Source: Galbula dea (Eukaryota; Chordata; Aves; Piciformes; Galbulidae). From it: a stretch of DNA of 64,000 bases. Position numbers and translations under genes: made by a program. Location: the NCBI GenBank assembly GCA_013399015.1, contig VWZX01000869.1, positions 1,115,394 through 1,179,393 of the forward strand, in the 5' to 3' direction. The notes under the pieces are model-generated. The model had not been told where the DNA came from. It ran no database searches and saw nothing but the letters and a program-made list of their open reading frames with translations. Of this stretch, positions 23,011 through 35,000 are shown in pieces; the stretch's first letter is position 1, and each line of letters begins with the position of its first letter.

Positions 23011-23728
23011 ATAGAATCATAGAATCACAGAATGGCTCAGGTTGGAAGGGACCTTAAAGATCATCTAGTTCCAACCCCCCCGCCATAGGCAGGGATGCCA
23101 GTTACTAGACCAGGTTGCCCAGGGCCACATCCAGCCTGGCCTTGAACGCCGCCAAGGATGGGGCATCCACAACCTCTCTGGGCATCCTGTTCCAGTGCCT
23201 AACCACCCTCCTGGTAAAGAAATTCCTCCTGATCTCTAATCTAAATTTCCCCTCTTGTAGCTTGTAGCCATTTCCCCTTGTCTTATCACAGTTTGAGAAT
23301 CTAAAAAGTCTCTCCCCTTCTATCCTATAATCCCCCTTTAGGTACTGGAAGGCAGCTATGAGATCCCCTCAAAGCCTTCTCTTTTTAAGGCTGAACAACC
23401 CCAACTGTTTCAGCCTTTCCTCATAGGGGAGGTCCTCCAGTCCTTTAATCATCTTTGTGGCCCTCCTCTGGACTCGCTCTAACAGGTCCACATCTTTTTT
23501 ATGCTGAGGAGCACAGAACTGGACACAGTACTCCAGGTGGGACCTCACAAGGGCAGAGTAGAGGGGCAGGATCACCTCCCTAGACCTCCTGGTCACACCT
23601 CTCCTGATGCAGCCCAGGATGCGGTTGGCTTTCTGGGCTGCGAATATACATTGCTGGCTCATATCCAGCTTTCCATCTATCAGGACCCCCAAGTCCTTCT
23701 CTGCACGGCTGATTTCAATGAGTTCTGA
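23011..23728 (-). mobile_element. CR1 LINE, 5'-truncated copy with reverse-transcriptase C-terminus
   Basis: This is the longest mobile element in the window, about 720 bp. Its 3' end lies at the low coordinates (ATAGAATCATAGAATCACAG, then GTTGGAAGGGACCTTAAAGA). On the minus strand the part from about 23728 down to 23369 reads as the C-terminal end of CR1 ORF2, with KDLGVLIDGKLDMSQQC and SHLEYCVQFCAPQHKKDV. The frame is cut at 23369 by TGA where CR1 normally has an arginine codon, a CGA to TGA change typical of CpG decay. Homology continues beyond the stop to the usual RRVVRHWNRMPREVVDA end. The palm domain, endonuclease and ORF1 are absent, so the copy is dead. The few breaks suggest it is younger than the copy at 48.8 kb. 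Confidence 0.95.
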
Positions 23729-26700
23729 AGAATATGAGTAAAGGACTTGGGAGACTGCTGGATAGCTGCTTATGGAAAAAAGCACTTTTCATCACTCTCA
23801 GGACTTTACTCAACCTAACATCCTCCCTCTGGATGACCATGACTGGATCTACTTCTTCCATGGCCGCGCTCTCTGCTGGATAATGGATAAAGAGGATGGT
23901 CGTCTTTGAGGATCTTAATGCTACCTTTGCTACCAAGCACACAGTTCTAGTAAAGTCTCTGAATGCCTGGCAGAACCCTCACGTGCCACTTATCTTTCTT
24001 CAGCGGCTAAGCATGAAAATGACAAGGAATGACAGTCATAGGCTTGACAAGCTCATATACCCTGGACTACAGACTCATCAGACTCATCCCTCCCCTCTGT
24101 TTTTTTTTAATTTATAAAAAAGTCTGTCGCCTCTACTATTCCTGTTTCAATCATTCATATGATTTCATTGTCTGTTATGGCCATCTCCTTATATACAGAG
24201 CCTGTAGGCATTAATTTTATTTAATATACTATATGCTTGACACTCCACATGGTGTTAATGAGTTGCCAGATGCCTGTTGTGATACAAGAAGCAACTGCAA
24301 ACCCAGTGTCGCCTTTACTCCTGCACTGGTTTGGTTTTCTATTGTGACACATAAATGTCAACTGGTATGATCAGAAGTAAACAGTCATGACAGACAGGAA
24401 AAAAGGAGCTGACAGTTGAAGGTGATGATATCTATTAGGCTTCTACAGCTGCCACCTCCTGGGGAGACTGCTGAAGGATTTGAAATGTGACGAAGAGCTC
24501 CCAGCTAACATGGCTCCATGACAAAGAATATGCTTACCTTCAAAATACCTGGCCTACCACCCAACCATCTGGCTTATTATCATTCAGATAAATCCACTTA
24601 TATGCACAGAAGGAAGAAAGACATGATGGAACATCGAAGTGCATAAAAAGGGCAGAAACATTAGTCAACTGGCCTGATTATTCTTGAACAGTTGTTAAGG
24701 GAGCATGTCATTGACTTGCTCACTTAACCATGGACATAAAAGAAAGGAGCTTCCCAAAAAGACAGAGTTTAAGATTTCTATTAAATTAAGCTGAATCTTT
24801 AGATGCCCATCAAGAGCAGTTAGAAAAATTATATCCGAGTCAATCTTTATTCACGTTTCACTCTGTGATAGAAGATTAAACACTTCATTGTGTTGAAGAC
24901 AGAACTTTTACCTGCAGAATGAGGTAAAGAATAAATGCAGAAGAGAAAAATCACTTAGCTTAAATATCAAGCCAGTTTTCTTACCACTACTGGCTCCACT
25001 GGACTTTTAAGTTGTGCAAATTAACTAAAGCCTGTATTTGACATGTGAGAGGATGATAGAGGAAATTTGAGGCCTCCCAGTGAGTGCAAACCCCCAGCAG
25101 ACACCCGTGCCTTTGCTCTCTCCCCCACACCTTGCCGACACGTTCATGGATGTCCATGCAGAACACAATCCTCAGATGGCACATGTACCTCTAGGCTGCT
25201 GCAATTTATGCCAGGGCTAACATAGCTCAACCCAGAAAATTAGAGTTGTAACTGCTTCCATGATCTCCTCCTTACATCCCCCACGCCAAGAGCAATATTT
25301 TTCCTTATAAGAAGTTCAGTTAATTGCCTTTATTATACACAGTATTCATTCCTTAGATTCCCATCACCAATAAAGCTATTGTAAATTATTTTAGCTGTAC
25401 TCTTCATGCTTTTATCCCAGTATTGATTTTATTTTTAATGTAAACTTTTAAATTATAGTGCCAGAGAAACAACTACTTATATAGCTACAAAGGCTAGATT
25501 AACGCGACCTGAGAGAAAAATACAGATAGGTGCTGAAGATATTTGATATGAAACATCAAAAACTATTATTATTATATATAATAGTAAAATATTAGAAAAT
25601 GGAAATGTAAAGGTAGCCCCACCTTCTCCTATATATTAATAATAAAGTATTTGATTCAGGCTTCATAATTAACTTAAATCAGATGGAGTATTCTCTCACT
25701 CCCTAACTCCTTTCCCTCAGCCACCTAAGCTTTAGTCACCTTGAAGAATACAATTATGAAAACCATCAGCATATACTACTGAAAATGTCTCCCTATGCTT
25801 CTGTTACAGTAAAGCCTATAGTATTTTACAGCATGTCTAGTATTCACCCATTGGCATGTTTGCTAAGGAAATGTTTTTCAGTGCCTCTGATACAGGGATT
25901 TAGGGCACACCTCCTTTAAACCGCTGAACTAAAGAGAATTTAAAGGTGTGCTAAGTCTGGTCTCTGTAAATGTATGCACGCATAAATACTGTATGCAGAA
26001 TCCCAGCATTTGCAATTAGTTGAAGGCAATTTCAGTAAAAAATAAACCTTTTATACCACAGAATTAGAGCAATAGGTTAAACTGTAATTTTTATCAATGA
26101 GTCCATTTTTACTCAATCGATTTCCACAAGGCGATGTGAGGCACTGATTTGAGTCTTACATACAGAAGTGATATTGCATTAATTGAAAAACAATTGGATT
26201 CCTCAGACTTTACAACAGATTCCTTTACATTATCAAAGTTTTCATCTCTGCTGGTTTAGCAAAACTCACAAACTTAAAAATCACTGGTTTACATCTTAAT
26301 TCGGATATGCCAAATACTTCAAGAGGAGGAATTCCAAAACAGAATACACAGACTGCAATGCAAACATGAACAAAAGTAAGAGCATTAGCAGTTTCTTCCC
26401 ATATCCTGTCGCATGTTAATTGTTGGTTTTGGTAACGTAGCTTATTAGTTTTGCATAATTTAAGTTTTAATTCATCGTTTAATTTTTAATTAAGTAGTCT
26501 CTTTCAAGATGAGCTTTCCGCTCAGATGTTAGTTAGATGCTAAACATGCTATGCATAAAAGCAATGGGAAGAATGTAATATTTAGTTCATACGATTTCTG
26601 TGATTTCACACATGAAAGTAACCAGTTTTTCAGAGTATAAAATAAGAGCAATTGTAAAACATCTTATAAACTTTAAATAATTAAAACCCTCTAAAATATC

Positions 26701-27866
26701 TGAAAAACTAGTAATGCAGTTATACAAAGAAGAGTAATATACTTTTAATAGATTTTGCTATGGTTTGAGGGGGGTTTGTTTTGGTTCTTTGGTTTTGTTT
26801 TGGGCTTGATTTTTTTTCCCCCTTCCCACAAATCCTGCAATTTTGCTAGAGCAAGAACACTGGATTTTACAGGGCTGATTCCCTGTAACAACATGACAAA
26901 CTCTATGTAATTCCAAAATGGGGAAACAGGCTAAGCCCTGAGGAAGGGGCACATAAAGAGGAAATTTTGCCCATCAGGAGGAAATTCAAGAATAAAAACT
27001 ATTCAAAATTGAAACAAAATAAAATTTGGAAGGAATTATAATTATTGTGAAACAAGCATGAATGCTTATCTACAAGTTAAAAAAAAAGTCAGTCTTGCTT
27101 ATAGCCTACCTGTGGCTTACTGGAAAATTCACTTAATAATGACATTACAAACTCCATGGAAGTGAAATTTTTAAGTGTTATTGGTTTCATGTTCTTAATA
27201 ATTATTGAAGTAAGAAAAGGATTAAAAATTGTTTTAAGAACACATCTGTCAATTCAACTGAATATTGTGAGTGCTCCAAGAATTTCTCAGGCATACAAAA
27301 GCCTGCCTTCAATGTGAAGGAAAGTCAGCAGCAACACAACCGAGACACCCAACAGCAAAACTCAAATTCAACCTACTGGACATGCTTTTTGCACACATAA
27401 CCATAAATATATAAATACCAGTGCAACCCCAAGCATCATTTTCTTTGCAAATCTCTTCAATGTCCTGGAAAACACAATCTTGGTTTACAAAGAGGTTTTT
27501 ATAGCAGAACTACTTCAGTTACAACTTAGACTTCTAAATTTAACTCCAATTAATTACATCTATAATATACAGAAACTGTCCCTAGGCAGAAAAGTACCAT
27601 CCCACTGAGCAAGACACATAAAAATACACACACACACATACACACACACTTTTCCTAAATGAAAGAGGAGCAGCTGCCTTCTTCAGTTCTGCAACATTCT
27701 TTGGCTTTATCATTGAAGGAAGGTTGAGTATCCCCCACATTTGAAGCCTCTAAACCTTGGACTTCATTTTACAACTGCGTATGAACTGCAGTGAAATTCA
27801 ACCACAGGAAAGAAGACTCTCTTGGTAGGATCCACCATACAAGCTCCAGTTCTCCCGTTTCCCCAG
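23729..27866. other. AT-rich non-coding DNA
   Basis: No gene or named repeat is recognised. Low-complexity parts include an ATT/TA stretch near 25565, a G/T tract at 26766-26822 and a CA repeat at 27626-27650. The stretch 26400-26620 is dense in TAATTA-like sites. Confidence 0.6.
27626..27650. repeat. CA dinucleotide microsatellite
   Basis: About twelve CA units run here with one TA interruption. It is an ordinary vertebrate microsatellite and would be expected to be length-polymorphic. Confidence 0.9.
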
Positions 27867-28035
27867 AACTAGTCAACTTTTGAGGGTGTTCATGACAGGA
27901 AGTGAGCTCTCCCAGCAGTACCCATTGGTGCCAGACTCCTATTCCAGTTGCATAGCAAAGTGGAGCTCCTGGAGGCTGCCAACTCAGAAAAAAATCCTTG
28001 AGAAAGCTGTTGTGAAGTCCCAGAAAATTTGCCAG
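27867..28035 (+). other. Candidate internal exon, plus strand (unidentified)
   Basis: A pyrimidine-rich acceptor (TTCTCCCGTTTCCCCAG, ending at 27866) is followed by 169 bases and a consensus donor, GCCAG then GTAAGAAG, at 28036. One frame is open through the entire stretch: one base, then 56 codons, ending exactly on a codon boundary. The peptide includes LPTQKKILEKAVVKSQKICQ and I do not recognise it. A 56-codon open frame between splice-like sites is not rare by chance (roughly one in five over three frames). Splice-site quality is the main support. It could equally be a lncRNA exon or nothing. Confidence 0.25.
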
Positions 28036-31000
28036 GTAAGAAGGCAGGAAACAAGTCAGAAGTTTGCACTACCTTAGAATGTTTTATTTTGGGTGAATCC
28101 ACATTCTTTAAAGGAAATGTTGGTAAAATATTTTTGAACAGTTCCCTTGTTGTTCAGCTACATATCTAGAAGAAATGAGTAGCAATGAAACCCTGCTTGG
28201 ATATCTTGGACTAGAAGTTGGCCTCCCTTAGGGCTGGAGTTGCTCTACCTGCACTGGACAGTAGCCTGTTCTTTTAAATCTGACTACGGAGATCAGTTTC
28301 TCAATCTGAAAAAATAGCAATGTCCAGTGGCTGACCCTGAGGTGCACAATAAAGGTCTGTCAGGGGAGATACACATAAAGATGGGCTTCACACAACTTAA
28401 CAGCAGAGTACAGTTTTTGTTTGCTCCTGTTCAGGAGGAAGCCCTGTTTTTACAGACCTGTTATAAGTCAATTGTTCAACTACAGATAAACTTGCATGGC
28501 AGAGCAAGAAACTACCAAAATACAGAAGTTTACATTAACCAGACTGGTTCTTCTGCTTTTCTGGGAGTTTGTTATCACTGGTGGTTTCAGGTTGGGTTTT
28601 ATGGGTTGTGTTGTGGGGTTTTTCAAACAAATGGCTAAACTGCAAAGACTACATTTGGTCAGCCAAATAAACTAGAGTTCTGCAAACGTTAGTTGACTCA
28701 GTTTAAATAGAAACTAGCTAAACTCAGTGTTTCAAAGACATTCCGAAGGGCTAATAGAGCAGTCTATATTATTTGTAAACATGTTTTTGCATAAGGGTTG
28801 AGATAAAACCTGTGTCAATCCTAATGGAAAGCCCAAAATCAAGCTTTAAAGCAAGCAGCTGGAAGTATCTATAGAAGCAATGGAAGACTCAGGTTGAAAT
28901 CTAGTTCTACCACTTCACTTACAGCTGATTAAACTTTCTGACAGGAAGATCTGGATAGACCAGCCTTTATGGCAGGAAATGGTCACTTATTAAGGAGGTT
29001 ACAACAGCTCTCTTTTCTAGAGATAGAAACGTGAACTGTAGTATCAACATACTCTCCAGTGGTTCCCCATCATCAGGGTACTAGCACTGCATAAAGAAAG
29101 AAACACTCAGCAGTTCAACACAAAATATAAGGGTTTTTTCTCCTTAAAGTTCAGCAACATAGCATATCTTCTCTACACGTTCAAAATCTGAATAATTGGG
29201 TCACTTGGACTGTGCAAGTAACCTATTTTGCTGTCATATTTATATAAACAAACACTTATTTTTAATAATCATTCATGCTGCTTGACTTACTAATCTTATC
29301 AGATAACAGTAGTGCACTCCAGCAATATAAGAGAGCCATGACAAAAATTTATCACTTAGCCTTCAGCTGTATACAAAAGTTTCAGAGAAAATGAAGATAA
29401 AAAGAGATTACCAAATTCACACACACCTTTCTGATACTGAAGGCCAGGCAGGAAAGGACCGAAGTGAATCCTGTTTCCCCACCCATAGACACCAGTGGCA
29501 GCAGCCTCTTGTCACTAGAAGATGCATCAGAGGCTATACAGGCATCGCTGCAGATCAGTTTTGGGTGGTGGTGATAAGGAGCCACCAAGACAAGGAAGGC
29601 GATACATGTGTGGTAGAAATTGTCATCTTCCATTATTCATCACTGTGCACTCATTTTGAGCCGAATTTATGGTAATTTTGAGTAACAGCACTGCTAACTC
29701 CTCAGTCTGCATTAGTCTGTCTATTGCAAAAAATGTAGCCCTAACACAAATGCCACATTTAAACCTGGTACTCTGGTTTGCCTTAATGTTCTGATAACCC
29801 AGAAAACATGTTAAGGATACAAGAGCTGGCAAATGAGGCTCAAAAGAAAACGGGAATTCTACAAACAGTAGTGTTAGCAAATTCTGTCTTCCCGTGATCT
29901 TGCGCCTCCAGTGCACAGAGCATTCTCTTTGCTGTGAGGACTGGCAAACATGACCATCACACACACATACACACACTAGAGCATTCTTTCCAGCAGGGCA
30001 CTTATCAGGTCTTTTTTTTTTTTCCCCTCCCTAGACACCTATCTCCACAAAACTTTCAGGAACAGAGGCCATAACCTGAACTACTATAATAAGGTGTAAA
30101 TCATGCCTCAAAGACAGATCTATCAAAGTAGAGGAAGGTAGTAGGCTGTCCATCTCTCAAGGATTTAAAACATTACCTTCAAATGAAAAAACAAAAGCAT
30201 TTTAAAATTTTGTTTTCCTTTCACCTAAGGCCCTAGAAAGCAGTATAAATTTTGAGCAGCCATGTCTATTTTTCAGTGGCTAAACTGGCAAACGTTTCTG
30301 GGCATTACCATATTTCACAAACCATGAGGGGTTTTCTGTTGTAGTTTTGGGCCCAGTGAGAGTCAGAAAGTACAAAAGGGCACATAAGACGCTGTACATT
30401 TTATGCTCAGTAAACTCTGATCTGCGATTGATTTATACAGTGTACTAAGTCTTTATTTCTTTTCCTTTAGCTTGGCAACATAATTTCACTTTGATGGTCA
30501 GCCTTTCAATTAATCAAAGTGGACACAGCATTTGCAGCTTCTTTTGAAGTCAGAAAGAATTGTGTGTTCAGGACCTCTTAAAATGAGACCACTTATTTAG
30601 GTACTTAAAGATGGCTGTCAACACCTAACTCCAGTCTCCTAAGTTTGAAATTGCTGACTTCAGTGATTTGCCCATGGAAAGTGAACCTGGGGCACAGATT
30701 ACACAAAATCTTACCTCTCCTGACCAAAAGTCCTTGGCTCTTGGTTATATGTGTAGACAAATCTCTTTCTCAACTGGTTTGCCTATACTGAAACACATTC
30801 AAGTATGTAGCAGTAGACCATTTCTAATATGCTGGTTTGGTTAGAACTGTTTTTGAGGGGGATCTTATGTCCAACTGCAATTACATGATAATTGAATCCA
30901 GACATGGATTTACAGAAATCAGAAGAACACAGCAAACTTATGAAGCATTTCTCTGTCTCACTGTGCAGACGAATTGCATCCAGGTCTGCTGATCACTGGC

Positions 31001-31828
31001 TGTACTGTGCTCGATTTCAATGCCCAAAGGTAGCCAGCCCAATACAGGAAGCACTGACTGACACGGCAGCCTAGCACACAGGGAAGCAGCACTCCTCCTT
31101 TATGGCAGAAACTGTTATGCATTCACAAGAACTCCTCTCATAAACTAAGAAGTGCTCAAGCATTAATAAAGACTAGAAATAAAGGAATTAGAGATTGGGT
31201 GGAGCTGATCCATTTTGCAGTACAATGTCTTTTTTCTTTCAGTTGTGTGTCACACAGCTTGTCTGTACTGACATAGAAGTGCAGCTAGTGCAGGTGACAG
31301 GAAATGATGTGCTACATGAAGGAAATCACAAAAGTTCACACCAGGGCCTGCAGCAGGTACCCTGATTGCTAGGCCACAGCAAAGCCAACATTACAGCTGT
31401 GGCCACTATCTGCCCTTGTTAAATCAGAGCTAGCAGGAGCACGCCTTAACAAATGCTTTGCTTTGCTCCACAGACCTTTTACGAGATGTACATGAACTAC
31501 AAAGGTCCAGGGAGGAGTTACAGTGCTAGGAACAGTTAAATGGATGTTCCTTTGCTAACTTGTAAGAGACCACAAAACCAGAGAAACATAGAATACCAGG
31601 TTGAAAAGTGCAAGCCCTTTTCCCTTCTGTTTAAAAAATGCATCTTGCTACTTCAGTTTTAACACACAATACATTACATCAGAGCATACAGGGTAAAATA
31701 CCTGCTTTGTAAGGTTTTATTGTGCACTGATTTCAAATACTCCTTTCACCATTAGAGCCAACTGGAGCTCAATATAAACTGAGTATTTAGTTACTTGCAA
31801 GCACACATTGCCATTCAACTAACACTAG
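28036..31828. other. AT-rich non-coding DNA
   Basis: No gene or named repeat is recognised. It contains a CA microsatellite at 29958-29976, a poly-T/poly-C run near 30013, and a very small splice-bounded stretch at 31243-31293 described under findings. Confidence 0.6.
29958..29976. repeat. Short CA microsatellite
   Basis: About nine CA units with one TA interruption; nothing unusual. Confidence 0.85.
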
Positions 31829-31894
31829 CCTGATGAGTTGGACTAGATGATCCTAATGATCCCTTCCAACTCTGGCTATTCTGTGATTCTGTAG
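31829..31894 (+). mobile_element. CR1-type 3' tail fragment
   Basis: The segment reads CCTGATGAGTTGGACTAGAT, then GATCCCTTCCAAC, and ends ATTCTGTGATTCTGTAG. It is the last 66 bp of a CR1 3' end. It begins with CCTGAT, as does the tail of the 5S-headed element at 6392, but lacks the thirteen or so bases that follow there. No 5S-like sequence precedes it. It could be a very short CR1 insertion or the stump of a CR1-tailed SINE. Confidence 0.85.
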
Positions 31895-31950
31895 TCTACC
31901 TTCAGTAAATTATTTTGTACCCAATACATATAATGACACACCCTTCCACC

Positions 31951-32010
31951 ACAATATTTTTGAGAAGTGCTACCAAATCCACAATATTTTTGCATACTGC
32001 TACCAAATCC
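31951..32010. repeat. 30-bp tandem duplication
   Basis: Two direct copies of a 30-bp unit (31951-31980 and 31981-32010) start ACAATATTTTTG and end TGCTACCAAATCC. They differ at four central positions, so the duplication is not very recent. No function is evident. Confidence 0.9.
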
Positions 32011-35000
32011 ATTGGTATACTAGATTCTTGGGCCTATTCTCCTTAACATAAACAACACAAAATAAAAAGCCCTCAGGAAATTTCAATACAGGGAGGTAAG
32101 GAAGCAACTAAGGAAATACAGAAATGGCAGCTCCTACCCACCCTAGAATAAAATCTGGGCAACACTGCTTCAGTATCACAGGTAGAGATATAATCAAAAG
32201 CTTCCACACCTGACACATGCCTCCCTATGTAAAATGTAACACTGCCACATTAAGGTATTTTCAAAACCTGTTGATATCCAGTTTGTCCTCTGACTTCGTA
32301 TTTTGAGGGGGTTTTTGTTTGGTTGGTTTTTTAAATTTGGGAAGACATGAGTAAGAACACAGGATGTCCTAAAACATTACATTTCATACATGTTGAATTC
32401 TGCTTAAAATACTCCATCTACCTCACTTTCAAGTCTCAACTTTTGCAACCATACAGTAAGTCTCCCCAATAAACTGGGATTTTAAGGATACTCCTGCTAA
32501 ATATCTTTAAATCCTTATAACAAACCCTTAACACTAAAATATATATAATTTTAAAGAACAAAATTGCTTTGAAGACAACTGTACTTGTAGGAATACTGCA
32601 AGAAAGTACATCCCTTAACTATACTCCACATACTTTCCTGTGAAAAGACAAACTTAAATGATTTAATGTCCCTAACTGTGTTGCATCCAGCCTAAGCAAG
32701 TGTCTAGACTGAGCAGCAAAGCTGTATCATGGTGTTATCTTAATAGTTCTTTATTGCTCATTTGCACAGATTAAGAAGATAGCAAAAATATATTACACCT
32801 CTCAGTCTTCACATATGACTTTCTTTCCTACAGAAAGGAGGCACAAAGGGGAATCAGAAATCTCTGCAATATAGAATCAAATGCAAAGGCTGACCAGGAT
32901 CACAAAGTGTTTCCCAGCTCACCGAATTAAATGTAGCCTGTGGTAGACTATTCCACTTTGTTCCTACAACTTGCTGCACCAACTCACCGTGTTTTACTAG
33001 GTGCTCTAGAAGAAACTCAAAGAGCAGAAACAATAGTATGCAAAAACATGAGCTGGCCAATAATATTACATGAAAGCAAAAAGTCTGCTCCAGTCAAACA
33101 CAGCTCACCTTCATTTTTCATTGCAGTAAGGAAGAACGTCCTGCTCAGCACCTCACTCACTATTGGGCCCACAGAAAGAAAAGGTCAAACACCTATCACA
33201 AATCCAAGGCAGCCAAAATAAAGGGACCCTTAAACACATGGATGCAGAACAGGTGAGCTGGTAAGTGCAGCACATGGACATTGATACAGTTACTTAAATG
33301 CAAACAACCTGTGGAAATACCTGCATAACCTCTTCAGTTCTGTGACTTAGGTCATGACTTGTATCATATGTGAGTCAATAACTCACAAACAGAGATTTAT
33401 AAACAAACTGCTTACTGGAAATGACCTACTCAAGTCTGAGAGGCACAGTTAACCAGGAACAGACCAGCAGTTCCTTTCACCAAGCTTCAACATTTGTGCA
33501 GTCTAATGAAATTCCTGAACACACATAACTTCTAGTGAATCAATCTGGCTACGACACAGGAAAATAAACTATTTACACAAACAGTTTACGTGCATCACAA
33601 CTAATCACTCAGTTTGCCATCACTTAGATGTCTGAAGTATACTAAGTGCACTGCTATCTTTGTTTATTCTTTGCTTTTAAACAAACAAAAAAAAAGGGGT
33701 AATATAAAAAACTGCATTAAAAATAGAAATGTGAGGCAACCCAAAGATACATCACGCACACACCAAAGCATACTACTTATATATACATGCAGATATACAA
33801 AGATACATTTTACATCACATGAAAATTAACTTGTGTTTTAAAAAGCAGAAGATTAAAAGCACCATCTAGAGCCTGCTTTGTTGATACATGAAATACTTTC
33901 TGTGGTCTTCAAATTTGCTGCCAACAACTTAGTCTTTTTAACAATATTTACTACTTCTAACTCACGTCACTGTTTGCTCTGCCTTTCTACCACCTCCCCA
34001 TTCCCAAGAAAGGCAGCTCTTTGCCAGCACAGACCCTGCCTGAAGGGAGCTGACCCACTGCTTTGGAAGCTGAGATCACACAGCATGCAGTGGGCGTCCT
34101 GAATAAACTCTCTCTGCCTGCTGATTTTTCCTTGTCTTGGGTTCTCTTCTGCTGTCTCTCCTGTTAATACCATGACCCTGCTTCAAAAGTAGCAACCCTT
34201 TTCTCCTCTCAATTCTTCTAATAAGCCTAATCAATTAAGCTCCAAGGCAACCGATCTCTACTTCTGTCAAGGTTGAAGGCTGCAAATTCTACTTCACACC
34301 TGAGGAAGAGCTAGAAGTGCCCAAAGCTTGTATGTCTTTTCTAAGTGTATTGTCTGGCCAATTAGAAGGCATTATCTCTCCTTACAAACCTAGCCTTTGA
34401 AATTTTCACTCATCTACAAATTGTATTCTGGTTTCTTCTCTGCTCCTCAGCAGTCTCTTATTAAGGAGTCTTGGAGAAGCTCCGTTGCAAAGAGGTATAT
34501 AATTATTTGGGTTAAACATTCCCAGGCATGCGCCAAAGTGGTGGAAAAGAAGAAGAAGAAACTAAATGAAACTAAATCGCAGAAACCACAGCCCTCTGTA
34601 TAAAGAAAACTGCATGCTAGGAGTCAAAAAAGTTAGGATGCAAGTGCTCCTTGTATCAATACTTGCAGGCAGGCACTTACCTTTTTATAGAGAACAATGA
34701 CCTTTTTTGATACAATGGTGATTGAGCTTAGTAGTGTAAATGGAAAGAAGTGTGGGGAAAAAAAGAAAGATTTTTTTATTCTTCCTTACAATCAAAATGT
34801 AAAAATTTAAATGATCTAAAAAAGCACCTCTTTATTAAAGAGGATGAAAGTGTGGGTCAGTCCTATTATCCTTTTAAATTAATAAAAAAATCCTGATCTT
34901 TTAAAATTCAGAAGAATAATGTATATTTAAAATATTCTGTAATTACTGCAAAAGTATTAATTAACAGTTCATGGATGCATAAGTAGTGAGATGAAGGAAT

